Source: Syngnathus acus (taxonomy: Eukaryota > Chordata > Actinopteri > Syngnathiformes > Syngnathidae). Taken from it: 64,000 nt of DNA. The DNA lies in NCBI RefSeq assembly GCF_901709675.1, contig NC_051094.1:16293501-16357500 (forward strand). Direction: 5' to 3'. Of the stretch, positions 1 through 12,632 are shown piece after piece. Position 1 is the stretch's first letter, and every line of letters starts with the position of its first letter. The notes beneath the pieces are model-generated. The model did not search any database, was not told the origin of the DNA, and saw only the letters and a list, made by a program, of their open reading frames with translations. The position numbers and the translations under genes were made by a program.

Positions 1-231
1 AACTTGTATCCGTCTTCAAACTTTTCATTTGTTAAAATACTGTTAAACAACATTTAATAATAATTTAAAAAAAGCTGCTAATGAACAGAGTACATGCATT
101 TATTTCAAAATAACGAAACATGCATTAATGCAAACCTGACCATGCAAGACATCGTAATTAGTGTTTCTATGTTTTTTGGCAAAAAAGCTGCCTAAATGAT
201 ATTTACATAGCATAAAAATGTGTAAAACCTA

Positions 232-856
<625 letters not shown>

Positions 857-1890
857 TCAGGTGATTAAAAAAATAATGGAATTAATTACCGGACGTGCAA
901 TTAATTAATCTAATTAATCACATTTTATTCTCATATCTGATAAAGGTCCCCAAATAAAGAATTCTGAATTCTAGGGCATTACAAGATTGCAGTGCAGTAC
1001 ACCAAGAAGAGAAGATTTGAAATCTACCTTTTTTATGATTGGTGGGGTGTCCTTGTTAAATGAAATTCAAAAGAAAAAACGTCAAGCACATCCGCAAACT
1101 AATTAGGACAGGTGCATTATTCAAAAATGCAATACAAAAACACTAAAATATCTCAAATATAAAACTGACGCAATACAGCAATTTCAAATTCAGGGATCTC
1201 CTGCATTAGTTGCACCTCAGTTTCACACAGCCTGTTGGAACTTTGAAAATCTCCACTCCAAACACTTAGTGTACAACCAACCATAATACTGAATATTATA
1301 GTTTTAGCTTGAAAATGTAAATGTCTCTACTTCTTTAGATTGCACTGTGCTGAAAACGTGACTTGGCAAGAAAAAAAATAAAAGCAAATGTGAATGACGT
1401 CACCACACCAGAAGAGTGGGAATAGATGACCATATTCCACCTATAATGCTTCAATGTTTAAATCTTTTCTCTTTATTTCATGTTCCAAAATGGTGAGTTG
1501 TTAGTTGTATGTGTGTGTGTGCATGTTAATTTGTAAAAATGTGTGTATTATCTTTTTTTTTGTCTGAAACAAATCCTCTTGTTAAACTTACACCACAGCT
1601 ACTATAGGTGTGTTAATTAATTATTTTGCTTATGTTCGCTCAATTCTACACTTTGCCTGTTGTTGTCCTGTTGTTGATGAGAAACACTACAAATGTTTTT
1701 ATCCGTGTGGCTGAGGCTACTGTAGAAGAAAACAGCCCTGCAAAAAGCAGGAAGCGAACGTGCTCCTTCAGCCGACAGGTCACTCACTGGGCCAAATTTA
1801 AAATGCTTGCACATGCCATTCCAGATTACTTGCGGTAATTTGCTGTATAATTAATTAATCTAATTCACACATTAAACTGACAGCCCTAGT
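857..1890. mobile_element. possible decayed hAT-like element
   Basis: The left side has gtgctgtcaggtgattaaaa followed by dense TTAATTAATCTAATTAAT. The right side has TTAATTAATCTAATTCACAC and then actgacagccct, so the two ends are loosely inverted (GCTGTCAG / CTGACAGC) with mirrored ATTAAT-rich subterminal DNA. That resembles teleost hAT elements ending in GGGCTGTCA. No clean 8-bp target duplication was found. Nothing between the ends is a recognised transposase; a 65-codon minus-strand frame at 1617-1814 matches nothing I know. Confidence 0.3.
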
Positions 1891-2154
1891 ATAAATATAC
1901 CCACACTACCATACAATTCAGACATCTCATTTGGCGTTTAGTTATCCAGCACATAGGTGAGAGTGTAATTGATTAAAAACTACATGAATTGCATATGGAC
2001 CCGGTATCTCCATTTTCACGGTTGTAGGTGGGACCTTTCAACGACCTCAGTGCCGACACAAAATCAATGTTCCCACTACTGTTATTGACTCCAACATGTG
2101 TTGCATAAATGTGGGGGATTGAAGTGATTTGGCATATTGGAAATTAATCAGTAA

Positions 2155-2220
2155 GCGTGTGTGTGTGTGTGTGTGTGCGTGCGTGCGCGCGTGTGTGTGA
2201 GTGTGTGTGCGCGCGTGTGC
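2155..2220. repeat. (GT)n microsatellite
   Basis: A GT/GC dinucleotide run of about 66 bp with internal GC interruptions. Open frames across it that encode alternating His-Thr or Arg-Thr are artefacts of the repeat. Confidence 0.95.
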
Positions 2221-5200
2221 ACTGGGGGAAGGGTTGAGTCCAGTTGAAATAACACACCCTTGAAAGACAAAGGTCTGCAACATGATTGACTTGATGGTTT
2301 GGTTTGACAGGGCAGTGGCCTGAATGATGGATCAGTTTCAGTGAAATTAAGAAAATGACTAAGTAGCGTGAAGGAACAGCTTCTGTCATCTGCTATTTAT
2401 AGTTGAGTATAACAGAGTCCCTGACCTCCCCCACCCTTACTATTGATCTTATCACTACTCCTGTCGCCTGTATCTGCATCATATAAACAAGCTTCTATGC
2501 TACCTTTTTCTCCTGCCGTTCGTTTTGTTTCACTTTTATTCTTAAACATGGGAAATTAACTACTTCTCAGTCAACAAGGTCCACTAGAAGGTTTAAAGGT
2601 GATGTGATGTGTTGAAGAGTAGCATTAACCCTGTCTTAGCTGAAGCACAACCGACATGGCTGCTGGCTGAAGGATTAACATGGGGGAGGGGACGAATACA
2701 GTAGAATGGTTCCTCCACATGCATGCTACGTCAGAAGTTTGAAGGACAACATTAAAAGAAGACAGTGGATTTGTTTACTAGATTAGTTTTGCTGATAATC
2801 AATATATGAAATTAACTTGATTAAAATGAAAAAAAAATCACAAATGGATGAAAAGCAAAACATTTTTGTGGATTGTGCTATTTTACATTCCATATTTCTT
2901 GTGATATACAGTGACCCTGGTGGTTTGTTTCTCTGTATAGGAAGTCTGGTCAATACTCAATATTTTATCCATTCATTAAAAATAAGCAGATCAATTCAAC
3001 TCAGATAGCTAAATCAAACAATAAACACAATCGGAAAAAAAATGTCATAATGGTTGTAGGCAAGACCGTTACTGTAAAAAAATCTTAAGACTGTGAAACT
3101 CCTGAAATGAGGAAGAATGAGGCTGAAGACTGAGCCTAATGGCTATTTTTTTTTACAAGTACAGTAACAGCCATCAAAGATTTCCGACTGTGCAATCCCG
3201 CTGCCATGCATCCAAAACAACAGAATGTTAAAATCACAACCACATCTAATACCCACTAATTCACAATCACACAAATTACTTGAAGACACTCATGGATAAG
3301 CTCACTAAAAAAATCAAATCTTTCCATATCACCGTATTTGGACTAAATATGTCAAATAACCCGTTAGCAAAATGACTAATTACATTTTCTGAGTCACCCT
3401 TTCGAATACGCCAAGAAGATCTATTTGCATTTACAAGTTGCCATTTAAGCAACGCATTGTGGTCTTTTACATAATCCTTCAGTGGAATTTTGCTGGCAAT
3501 AAAACATTGCTGGTCACCAAAAATAGACTCCTTATTTTTGCGTATGAATGTCATTCACATGTGAATAGGTTAGGTTTAAATCTTTGGCCTTCTGCAAGAA
3601 ATTATCAACCACCAATGATAGCCTCACTTACCTTCCCATGTATCCATTTCATGCTTCTTCCAGGTTGCCTGGAACCCATTCAAACATGGAGTCTGCTGAA
3701 GAATTGCTTCATAGCTTTTTCCCCCTTCCCCTCTGTTCTCTCCCCCAGCAACCTCTTTCCTCAACAGCCTGCTCCTCTCTGACCACAGCCGGAGCCAAGT
3801 AACACCACTGGTCACTTTACTGCCTGGTCACATGACCACAGAGTTCAAGCCCTGGGGTCGCGGCTTGGCTTGAGGTCCAATGACAGCTAGGGGTTATCTG
3901 AGTGGAACTGATAGTCCTATTTTCACTGCCGTCCTACAATACAGCCCCTTCACCCCCGCCCTTTTTTCCTCCAAATTAGCCTCCCCTCCCCTCATCTATG
4001 CCTCTAGCAGTTGTAGAGAGGAGCAAAGTGCATGTCCAAGCATAAACACAGGTTCAAGCTGACAAAACACACCAACATTAACTAATTGAAGTATTTTGTG
4101 TGCCAGGGGAGAAGGTCCGTGCTCTGGTTTCACAACCGGCTCGGTTACCAACGGGGCAACGAGAAAGCCCATTTTCATTTTCAACTGAATTTGGCACAGT
4201 ATGCATCCTTGTGTTTTTAATATCAATCCATACCATTCCACATATTGGTACCCTTCCAATGGTGTACTCACCATAGTGGTGTTGTATTGGCACACCTAAA
4301 TCTTGATTTTACTCGCTTCGATCCTACGCGACTTTCTGTCTAACGTGGTTTGGTCATGGACCCCAATTTTATTGTCATAAATACATTTTCAAGTAGTATT
4401 TTAAATGGATGATATAAGGACCGTACGAAGTAAAGGACTAGCACGTAAACCTTAGCGCTAATGATTCGATGAATTTCCGTGACCTTACAGTGTTACGGAA
4501 AGCTAGGATCAATTTTGTTCGCAGAAGCACCGCATTCATAGTCACTCAAGTCAAAGAGCGTGGCCAGACACAGCAGTAGAATAAGTGGCTGCTTTAATCT
4601 CTCTTTCATCCAATTCACATGGCATCAAAATGACTTTCTCAATCTGCTTGATATTGTCATTTGCGTATTGCGTCTCTTTTAATAAAATGTCAACAGACTT
4701 CGATGTGTGTGGAGCAATCATACCCCTTCGGCTGCCCAACAACATGCCTGACCTAAATTAATGTAACTAATGACCCCTTGGGCTGGCTAAAAACATGCCT
4801 TTCTAAAAAAACAAGACTTTCTATACAACGCGCTTTCAGGGTTAACGCGATTCCCAAATTCCACAAATTCCACAAAGTCCACGTAGAATTGAGATATAAA
4901 TCTAGTGTGTTAATTTACATGTTTCTACCCACAGTCATATCACAAAACATGCCATTTTAAAAATAGTATTACAATTGAGAGCGGATGAGATACTTTTTCT
5001 TTGTTACAGATCATAGTCAAGCAGGTCTTAACATTGTTACTTGTATTTGTTGATTGCAATAGCAGTTAGACGTATATGTCCCTGAGACACAGCCACAGCC
5101 TACATAGCTTATAGTGGAAATACTAGCCAAATCGCGGAAATCGCTTCCCAAGTTTAAAATTCTTAAACAGGGACAATGAGTGCAAACTAGTCTTTAACTA

Positions 5201-6077
5201 AAACCAGTTTGACATTTGATAGGAATACTTGACATGTCAAGACACAAATGCCATTTTCAGATAGAACGACAGGGAATTGTATCTGCAGTAGATTTAGTAA
5301 ACACAAATGTGCAAAGTACACACATAAACGGCTATCTTGTTGCTATGCACCAGGGGCAGGTGAATCGCTCTTAAACATGAACACTGATAAGTTCTCATAC
5401 CAATGAGTAAATTCTCTTCCTGCATCCCCTCCAGTGGCCTTACCAGTGGTGCATAATGAGAACTATCCAGGGTTTCAAGAAGTGTACAAGCCCAACTTGA
5501 CAAGCCCTTGAGCCTCTCCTCCGGCTGGAACTAACCGCCCAAAGTAGTGGACAAGCCTTTCCGGATCCTCCGGCCTGTCTACTGCCTGACCCTTTCCACG
5601 CTGCTCCGCCCAACTAATACCATATGCTCACTCTCTCAGCAGCTCTGCAACACCCTCTACCCCCAATGTGAATGCTAATGACCACGCAACACTAACTCAC
5701 AAACTGTATAAGAATATATGAAGCTTTTCAAATTCAAAGCCAACTCAGAGAGGTAGCTCATGTGCCTGCTTTAGGGAAACAAGTAAATATGGGCTGTTGA
5801 GCGTGGGGTAAGACAGTGGAGCTGGTCTTACGCAGGTTGGTACACAAGTAGAAATATGAAGGCTCTTGGTAGGGTGATCAAAGCCTGTCTCTTCACCTGC
5901 CAGTTTATGTTGCATGTATACTACTGAGCTTGCTACCATATGGCACTGCAGAGCATTGTAAACACATAGTCCTGCCGTTGTAATTGCATGTGTGTATTTG
6001 AGCCTAAATATTTGTTACACTGTGAATAGCTCATGCATTGTACTATGTTTTCATTCAAGTTTAGCATGTGTTTGCAG
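2221..6077. other. No gene recognised
   Basis: About 3.9 kb of AT-rich DNA. The open frames present (for example 92 codons on minus at 3276-3554 and 114 codons on plus at 3438-3782) overlap each other on opposite strands, have no recognisable domain, and lack flanking splice signals I would trust. There is a pyrimidine-rich block at about 3700-3790 and 3935-4005. Confidence 0.5.
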
Positions 6078-6143
6078 AGCTGCAAACTGTTCCAGATTGT
6101 CTGTATTTTGTTCTGGATATCATTGATCGCTAACTTGTTACGC
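6078..6143 (-). repeat. Unclassified dispersed repeat, copy 1
   Basis: The minus strand reads gcgtaacaagttagcgatca and continues to cagacaatctggaacag and gcagctct. A closely similar block lies at 23735-23792 on plus. The two differ by one 9-bp indel and a few substitutions. Read in one frame, both give NKLAI(N/S)D, K(I/M)QTI and NS.QL, and the indel removes exactly three codons. The source family is not recognised; it may be a relic of a coding repeat. Confidence 0.6.
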
Positions 6144-6759
6144 CCATAAAACTGACTGTAACCAATGTTTTCAAACATCCAGGGTCACATAATCGCTCAG
6201 GTTAAAAAGAAGCAAAACGACTTCATAGATTGCAAATGTGGTTTTATTCTTTGTCGAAAGGCTCCAGCGATGTCGTGCTCACGCATGCATGGTTGGGGGC
6301 TAGCAGATGAGGCCGGAAATGAACAATTTGAGGCTAACCCTGACTGCTGCGAGCCTCAATATATTCATATCAGCTCAAGGAGCAAGAGCAAGAACACAAT
6401 GTGATGCTTCATCACCAGATTATGATGTCAAATAATGCTCAGACATCTGTGCTAACAAAAACTTTATTCATCTTATTCTTCATACAATAACAATCGCCAT
6501 GACTCTTTACTGTGTTTTTACTGTGTCGTAATGCTTGTCAGAATACGCTGACTTGTTGAAGCGTTGGTAATGGTGAGCGATTATTTCAATTTGTTTCTAT
6601 GTTGATCTTTGAAAATATGACTCCACACGAAAATGGCCAGTAGCACTAAAACGCTTCGGGACCTCTGCCTTTATAAACAAAACGTGTGTATGCGTGTGTG
6701 TATACATTGTTGAAATGTTAGTGTTGAGTAGATGCTATAATATTTCTATCATTCTGTGA

Positions 6760-7318
6760 CCGTATTTTTCGGACTATAAGTCGCGTTTCTTTTCATAGTT
6801 TGGGTTGGGGGGCGACTTATACTCAGGAGCGACTTATATGTGAAATTATTCACGAATTTTTACTTGATCATTAACACATTACTTACTAGTATTCTTGATC
6901 ACTTCACATGTTATTTTCACTTTAAACCGCATGAGGGCGCACTATGGCTGTGGAAACTCCTGGGAGTTTAAGATCAGGGCATGTTTGAGAATATTTGTCA
7001 ATTTTCGCACATGAGTGTTGTTAGTCACCTAAATGTTGAACAGAGGCTGAGATGTACCGAAGTCAAATTCCTTGTTTGGCATGCTCAAACATGGGCAATA
7101 AAAATTCTTGAATCTTGAATAATTGGAGCCCCACTGACAATGAGTTCCATTCACTGACTTTTGGAGTCAGGAGATTTAATGATTTGGAGTGACACAGATG
7201 GTTCGATAAACTTGTTATTTATGTTATAGTTATTTGACATGTAGTTTATTTAGAGTAGCAACGTGTATGTTGTTAGACTTCAGTTGTTTCCGATTGTCTA
7301 GCGAGGCCGTGAAGGCAG

Positions 7319-7350
<32 letters not shown>

Positions 7351-8424
7351 GCGATCCAGGGCGCTTGCTTGTAGCACACACATGTTGGGCTCTTGTTTTG
7401 TGAAATAAAGAGCCGGTTACCAAACCCACATCTTGCCTGGTGCTTTGGTAACGCTACAATATAGTTATATACGTAGATCTGTGGAATAATTGGAGCCGCA
7501 ACTGACGACGAGGCTGACGATGAGGCTGACGTCAGCAGCGCACGTAGGTCCGGAGTCAACAGCTGTTTTATTTATTTTTTTATTGACACAGAGGATGAAT
7601 ATTCCGATGGATTTAATGATTTGGAGTGACACGGGTGGTTCGTTAAAATTGTTGTTTGTATTACATTTATTTGATACATCTAGTCTGACGTCAGCGGCAC
7701 ACGTAGTTCCGGCGTCAACAGCTGGTTTTTTTGTTTTTTAAGTGACACAGAACGAAGATTTCGATGGATTTAATGATTTGGAGTGACACGGATGGTTCGG
7801 TAAAATTGTTGTTCATATTACATTCATTTGATATATCTAGTCTGACGTCAGCGGCGCACCTTGTTCCGGAGTCAACAGCTGTGTTTTTTTTGGTTTTTTT
7901 TAAGTGACACAAGACGAAGATTCCAATGAATTTAATGATTTGGAGTGACACGGATGGTTCGATAAAACTGTTCTTCATATTATTGTTATTTGATATATAG
8001 TTTATATATTGTTATATGGGCCTGTGGAATAATTTGAACTGCAACTGACGACAAGTCCGACGTCAGTGGCGCGCCGCACACGCGGCGTTGTTTACAGAAA
8101 GGACGACGAATTCGATCGATGTATTTAATGATTTGGAGTGACACAGATGATTTAATAAACGTGTTATTTATGTTATAGTTATTTGAATAACTGTTAATGT
8201 TACGTCAGGCCCGTTCTCAGCTCCTCGTTTGTGATTATGTCACGTTAAAATACCGTATCGTTGAGCCTGTTGTTGCTGGTTCATGTCTGTTCTTGGTGTT
8301 GGATTTTGTCAAATAAATTTCCCCCAAAATGCGACTTAAACTCCAGTGCGACTTATAAATGTTTTATTGTGCATTTTATGGCTGATGCGACTTGTACTCC
8401 GAGCGACTTTTAGTCCGAAAAATA

Positions 8425-8427
<3 letters not shown>
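6760..8427 (+). mobile_element. TIR element with internal transposase-tail array (array A)
   Basis: The left end CCGTATTTTTCGGACTATAA is mirrored by the right end (tagtccgaaaaatacg), and several GCGACTTAT motifs lie near both ends. Inside, the segment atttaatgatttggagtgac recurs at 7174, 7611, 7768, 7930 and 8123, so units are 157-193 bp apart after a first gap of 437 bp. Several units translate just before this as an acidic tail ending in (F/N)DLE-stop, for example DTEDEYSDGFNDLE. Perfect TGACGTCA palindromes occur near 7527, 7685 and 7842. AATAAA motifs near 7404 and 8311 may be 3'-UTR remnants. There is no catalytic domain, so the copy is non-autonomous. Elements B (38430) and C (45116) belong to the same family; the TA target duplication seen around B suggests the pogo/Tc1-mariner superfamily, which is an inference. 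Confidence 0.85.
7320..7349. repeat. Poly(G) run of 30
   Basis: An uninterrupted run of 30 G lies inside array A. It has strong G-quadruplex potential on the plus strand, and its exact length may be a sequencing or assembly estimate. Confidence 0.9.
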
Positions 8428-8463
<36 letters not shown>

Positions 8464-8524
8464 AATATTTATACATACATAAATATATATACATAAATAT
8501 TTATACATACATAAATATATATAC
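8427..8524. repeat. (AT)n tract followed by two perfect 32-bp repeats
   Basis: An alternating AT tract (about 8427-8459) abuts the right end of array A. It is followed by two identical 32-bp units (8461-8492 and 8493-8524) built from ATAAATATTTATACATACAT and AAATATATATAC, and then by ATAA-rich DNA to about 8580. Confidence 0.9.
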
Positions 8525-8635
8525 ATAAATAAATAAATACTACAGATATAAATATATATACGTATATATATATTTTACATATAAAAAAAAAAACACACAT
8601 GCTAAGCCAATTTGGCCATAGGTACGATTGTTAGT

Positions 8636-8772
8636 GTGAATAGTTGTTTGTCTAAATGTGCCCTGCGATTAGATGGCAACCAGTTCAGTGTGAACCTTGC
8701 CTACCGCCTGAAGACGACTGGGATAGGCTTCAACATGCCTGCGACTCTCGTGGGTATAAGATGAGATCAATT
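8636..8772 (+). repeat. V-SINE-like fragment, 3' half
   Basis: The sequence tgccctgcgatt, then ggcaaccagttcag and ctgggataggcttcaaca, is the 3' half of the dispersed repeat seen more completely at 34325-34675. The tRNA-like head and the ATGG tail are missing. It is somewhat diverged (gatggc for ggctgg). Confidence 0.8.
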
Positions 8773-11700
8773 CTTTGCAGTTCTCGTTTGTCAATGAAAA
8801 GTGAAAATCCAACAGGCTACATTCACACCATAGGTCTTAATGCTCAATTTGGATTTTTGGAATCCCTTTTTGTCTGTGCGTAAGCTTTCACATTCCATCT
8901 TAAACGCGACCTTTAGTCAATTTGGTGTGTGAACATGCGCTTTCCCAAAGTGACCCGTATGCATAGAAGAAAAAAGCGACACTCGCAATGTCATGTTTGC
9001 AGAAGTAAATGTGGTCAAGCGAGTTGGCGCCACAGGCTTATCCTTTTATCATCTCATCTCCACAGAGGAGTGATAAGGCAAGAAGTGGAAATAGTATTTT
9101 GGGGGAATGAGGTGAGGCTTTTCCATCACATTTCATGGAGACGTCACTAAAGATGACGTCTACCCACTACCACGCCTAATGAATGAACTTATGTTTGTCT
9201 AATATGCTACCAAGAAAAAAACTAAATGAATGAATACATGAAAAAAATCTGAATTGAGCCTTTCAGACCCTCTTAAAAGAATCAGATACAGACCGTATAT
9301 GGGCAAAGAAATTGGAAATGAGTTGCAGTGTGAACCTTATATGCCGCAATAAGCACAAGAGCAACCAGGGCTTACTTGAATGGAAACAATTATTTATCTT
9401 GTGAAAAGAAACATACAATTTTTTCAGCCTGAATGACAAACTTAGCTGTCGATACTAGTAGGAAATCTAACCTGAGCAGCCATATGTCACCCTTGACCTT
9501 TCGGCACCCTTCCACCAATGTGGATAAACTGCATAATCAACTATGTTGCCTTTAACCTTGAAGTAGGTGGGAGTGAGGACAACTACTAATCGCCTGTCAT
9601 GTGTCAGTTTTTATTTTATTTTATTTTAAATAATAGTAGTTAAAATGTTGAGTAATTTGTTCTCTACCCATCAAAAGGATTAATTATTGGGATTATTGTA
9701 GTTAAAAATTTGTATACAGTAGGTCGCTGTTAATGCAATGTCACTTTTTCCAAAACAAGTCACCATTTGGACTATAGAAGCAATGATTTTTACAAAACAG
9801 TTGGAAATGCCATTTTCTATGGTATCTTCAAAACAAAAGGCATTTCCCGTTCTATTTAAAAGATTGTGGGTCTGTTCTTGGCTGTAGTTGGCTAAAATAG
9901 CATACTTCTCAAATCATACAATTGTTTTTTGTTTTTCATGTATTGCTCACAAAATTCAAAACTAAATGATACAAACATTTGTCTCCAGGAAATATAGCAT
10001 AATATCCAATATATATGACATTAAAAGTTCATTCTAAATTAGTCAAATGAATAATACCTTGTTTTGTAAGGCACTTGATGTTTTTTAGAATATAGCCTGA
10101 ATACGGCGACTTCAAACATGATCTTAAATATGTTCAGTATGTTTAAACATGCCACTGGTAAGTATTGAAATGTTTATCTTAGAACTGGACTTTCCTACTT
10201 CTGACAGACATGCCGACTGTTAAATTAATGGATTTTTTTGATTTGTGCCACTTGTGATTCAAAATAAGCACAAGCAAGTTGATTCTTGTATTGTTTTTAG
10301 CATTTCCCTAAGCATCAGAGTAACAAAGGGTATTTTCTTTTGTTAAAGCTCCCTTCCCCCCAGCACATAAGAGAAACCTTTCTGCTTCTCAGACAAAGAG
10401 CTTCAAGATAAACAGGAACAGGCCACGCTGCACCTGTTCTCATCCAATCATACAAACAAACAGTTGTACTGTGGTTGTATGAAAATGTCAAGGACCTCTA
10501 TTTACAGTAAAAGAAAAGCATCAGAAGCTTTACAAAGACATTTACCATCCATCTCTAGATAAATTACAATACGCTTTTGCCAACAATAAGCTATTGCCTA
10601 CAGCCTTACAAGATGCAATCTACCCTATTACTGTACATACTAGATAGTACATGCAATACACAATCTAACATCTACTGAGGGATAATGTCATTCCTCAGTA
10701 TTCCTTAATGGCTAACAGAATATAGTGATTTTTTTTTCATAATTCAGATAGCCTATCCTTGATCTGGGCAGTCCAAGAGGTAATGACCTCAGTAGTGTAA
10801 CTAAAGCTGTAATTTCTTGCAACTCACTAAGTAGAACTATTTTCCCCTTGAGCCCGTCCACATGAAAGCATTTTATGAGGCTCTGCAAAAGTTTTGAATT
10901 GTGACTACATTTACATGCAGTTAATAACCCTTTACAACATGAATATTCACAGTATTAGGTTTTTTTGAAGGCCATGTAGGTATGCACAAAATCCCAAATA
11001 GGCCCTTGTTTTTTTTCCCTATCAAACCCAAAGAAAACGCCTAGGTTACCTCTTTTCTAATCCAAATATTGTGTCACATAACTGCGATTGAACGAGACAT
11101 TGGTTCTTGTTCTATTCATGCTTTTGCTCTATCTGCAAATACTAATCTTGGTCTTAGTAGTACCGGAAGTAAGCTTGTCATCCTGGTCACAATGAGCCAA
11201 GTGTGAATACCTTGATTTCTCCGCAGCATGCAGCACAACATCCATGCGTCGCCAATTCACTGGGATATTTAAATGCGTGAATGACTCTGTCCGTTAATGC
11301 ATGTAAACGGGTTATTCAGAATTTTTCAAAAACTGGAATTTTGACCTCAACCCGAATAGATAATATATAGTACAAAGGAACAAGCGTAGCATTTTGTGAG
11401 CTCACAAACACCTGTGACTCAGCACTCGGCTTGGTGATGATCCAGAGCCCCTTCGAAGCCATGACCGCTAAACTACAGTGTGAAACACTACACTTCCAAA
11501 ACCTAGCTACTAAAAAGTGTTGATTTTGAGCATTTACTGATATTTTATTTAGAATTAGGGTCCTTTGACAAATACAAGTCACAGACAAGTAATTATACCT
11601 GGGAACTGTTAAAAAATGCAATATGTCTGCTTTTGTGCAGACAGAGACTAACCAACTTAATCTTGACAGGTAATTTGTGGAGAATTAAAAATAAGTTGTT

Positions 11701-12581
11701 TGAATTTATTAGAGTGGATTATTTCCCTCTTCTGCATACCCAGTCCCAATATAACCTTTATTTTAACATAAAAAAAAGATACATAAAGTACATGGTTGAG
11801 TTAATGACCTAAAAGAGTTTTTTTAAATCAACAGTAAAATGTGCCTTCTATCAAGGCTTCTGCTGAAGGTCGGCCCTATTGTATAAAAACCAATTCATCT
11901 TCTAAACGTAATACATGAGCAACACAATACTGGGTATTACTGCATATGAGCCCCAGACCTACAAAGACATTGAAAAAAAAAAGAAATAGCAAAATACTAA
12001 GACTCAAAGAATCATTTCACGAAAAGCTATGCCTATAAGATGATAGTCATTTTCTATGTTAAAATACCAATATGCATTGAATTAAAGTATAAATAAATAC
12101 ATAAATAAAAAAATTAATAAATGAATAAATCTCATGAGGGGGAATAAATAAACAAAGTTGTGGTGAAACACTGAAATAAAATAGTATTTTTGTAGTCGTC
12201 GTTGTTGTTTTTGGTAAACTTTATACGTATTATAATTCATAATATAAGAGACCTCAGAAATGTTGTTAGCCCAAGCAAAGCTAATGTTACTTTGGACAGT
12301 GTTGTGCAATCCTTTCCCACAAGCGTTATTAATCTTGAATCATTTAATCATCATTTAATCTTGATACAAATATAGTGGGGCTTATTTAGATTCTGTTACC
12401 AAACCATTACTAGGGATGAATTTGTATTCTGTATAATCCAAAAGAGAAGCCTATAGAGACAGAGTTAAAAATATTTAATCACTTTTCTGGAAAAAAATGT
12501 TTTACCGAAACCCCTTCATTCACAAAATGTAATTTCAGTGTTTCCTTTTCAATTCCTGGAATACAAAAAAAAACGTTGAAT
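8773..12581. other. No gene recognised; possible decayed MITE near 10.9-11.33 kb
   Basis: AT-rich, low-complexity DNA. At about 10905-10930 tttacatgcagttaataacc, and at about 11292-11320 its approximate inverse (ttaatgcatgtaaacgggtt), suggest the ends of a decayed inverted-repeat element of about 420 bp. The pairing is imperfect and no target duplication was identified. A 101-codon minus-strand frame (11316-11621) is not recognised. Confidence 0.35.
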
Positions 12582-12632
12582 CTGTGTGTGTGCGTGTGTG
12601 TGTGTGTGTGTGTGTGCGTGCGTGCGTGTGTG
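12582..12632. repeat. (GT)n microsatellite
   Basis: A GT run of about 51 bp with GC interruptions. Confidence 0.95.

Noticed and set aside
8461-8524. Origin-like AT-rich iterons
   Set aside because: Two 32-bp AT-rich units beside an AT microsatellite, explained by slippage.
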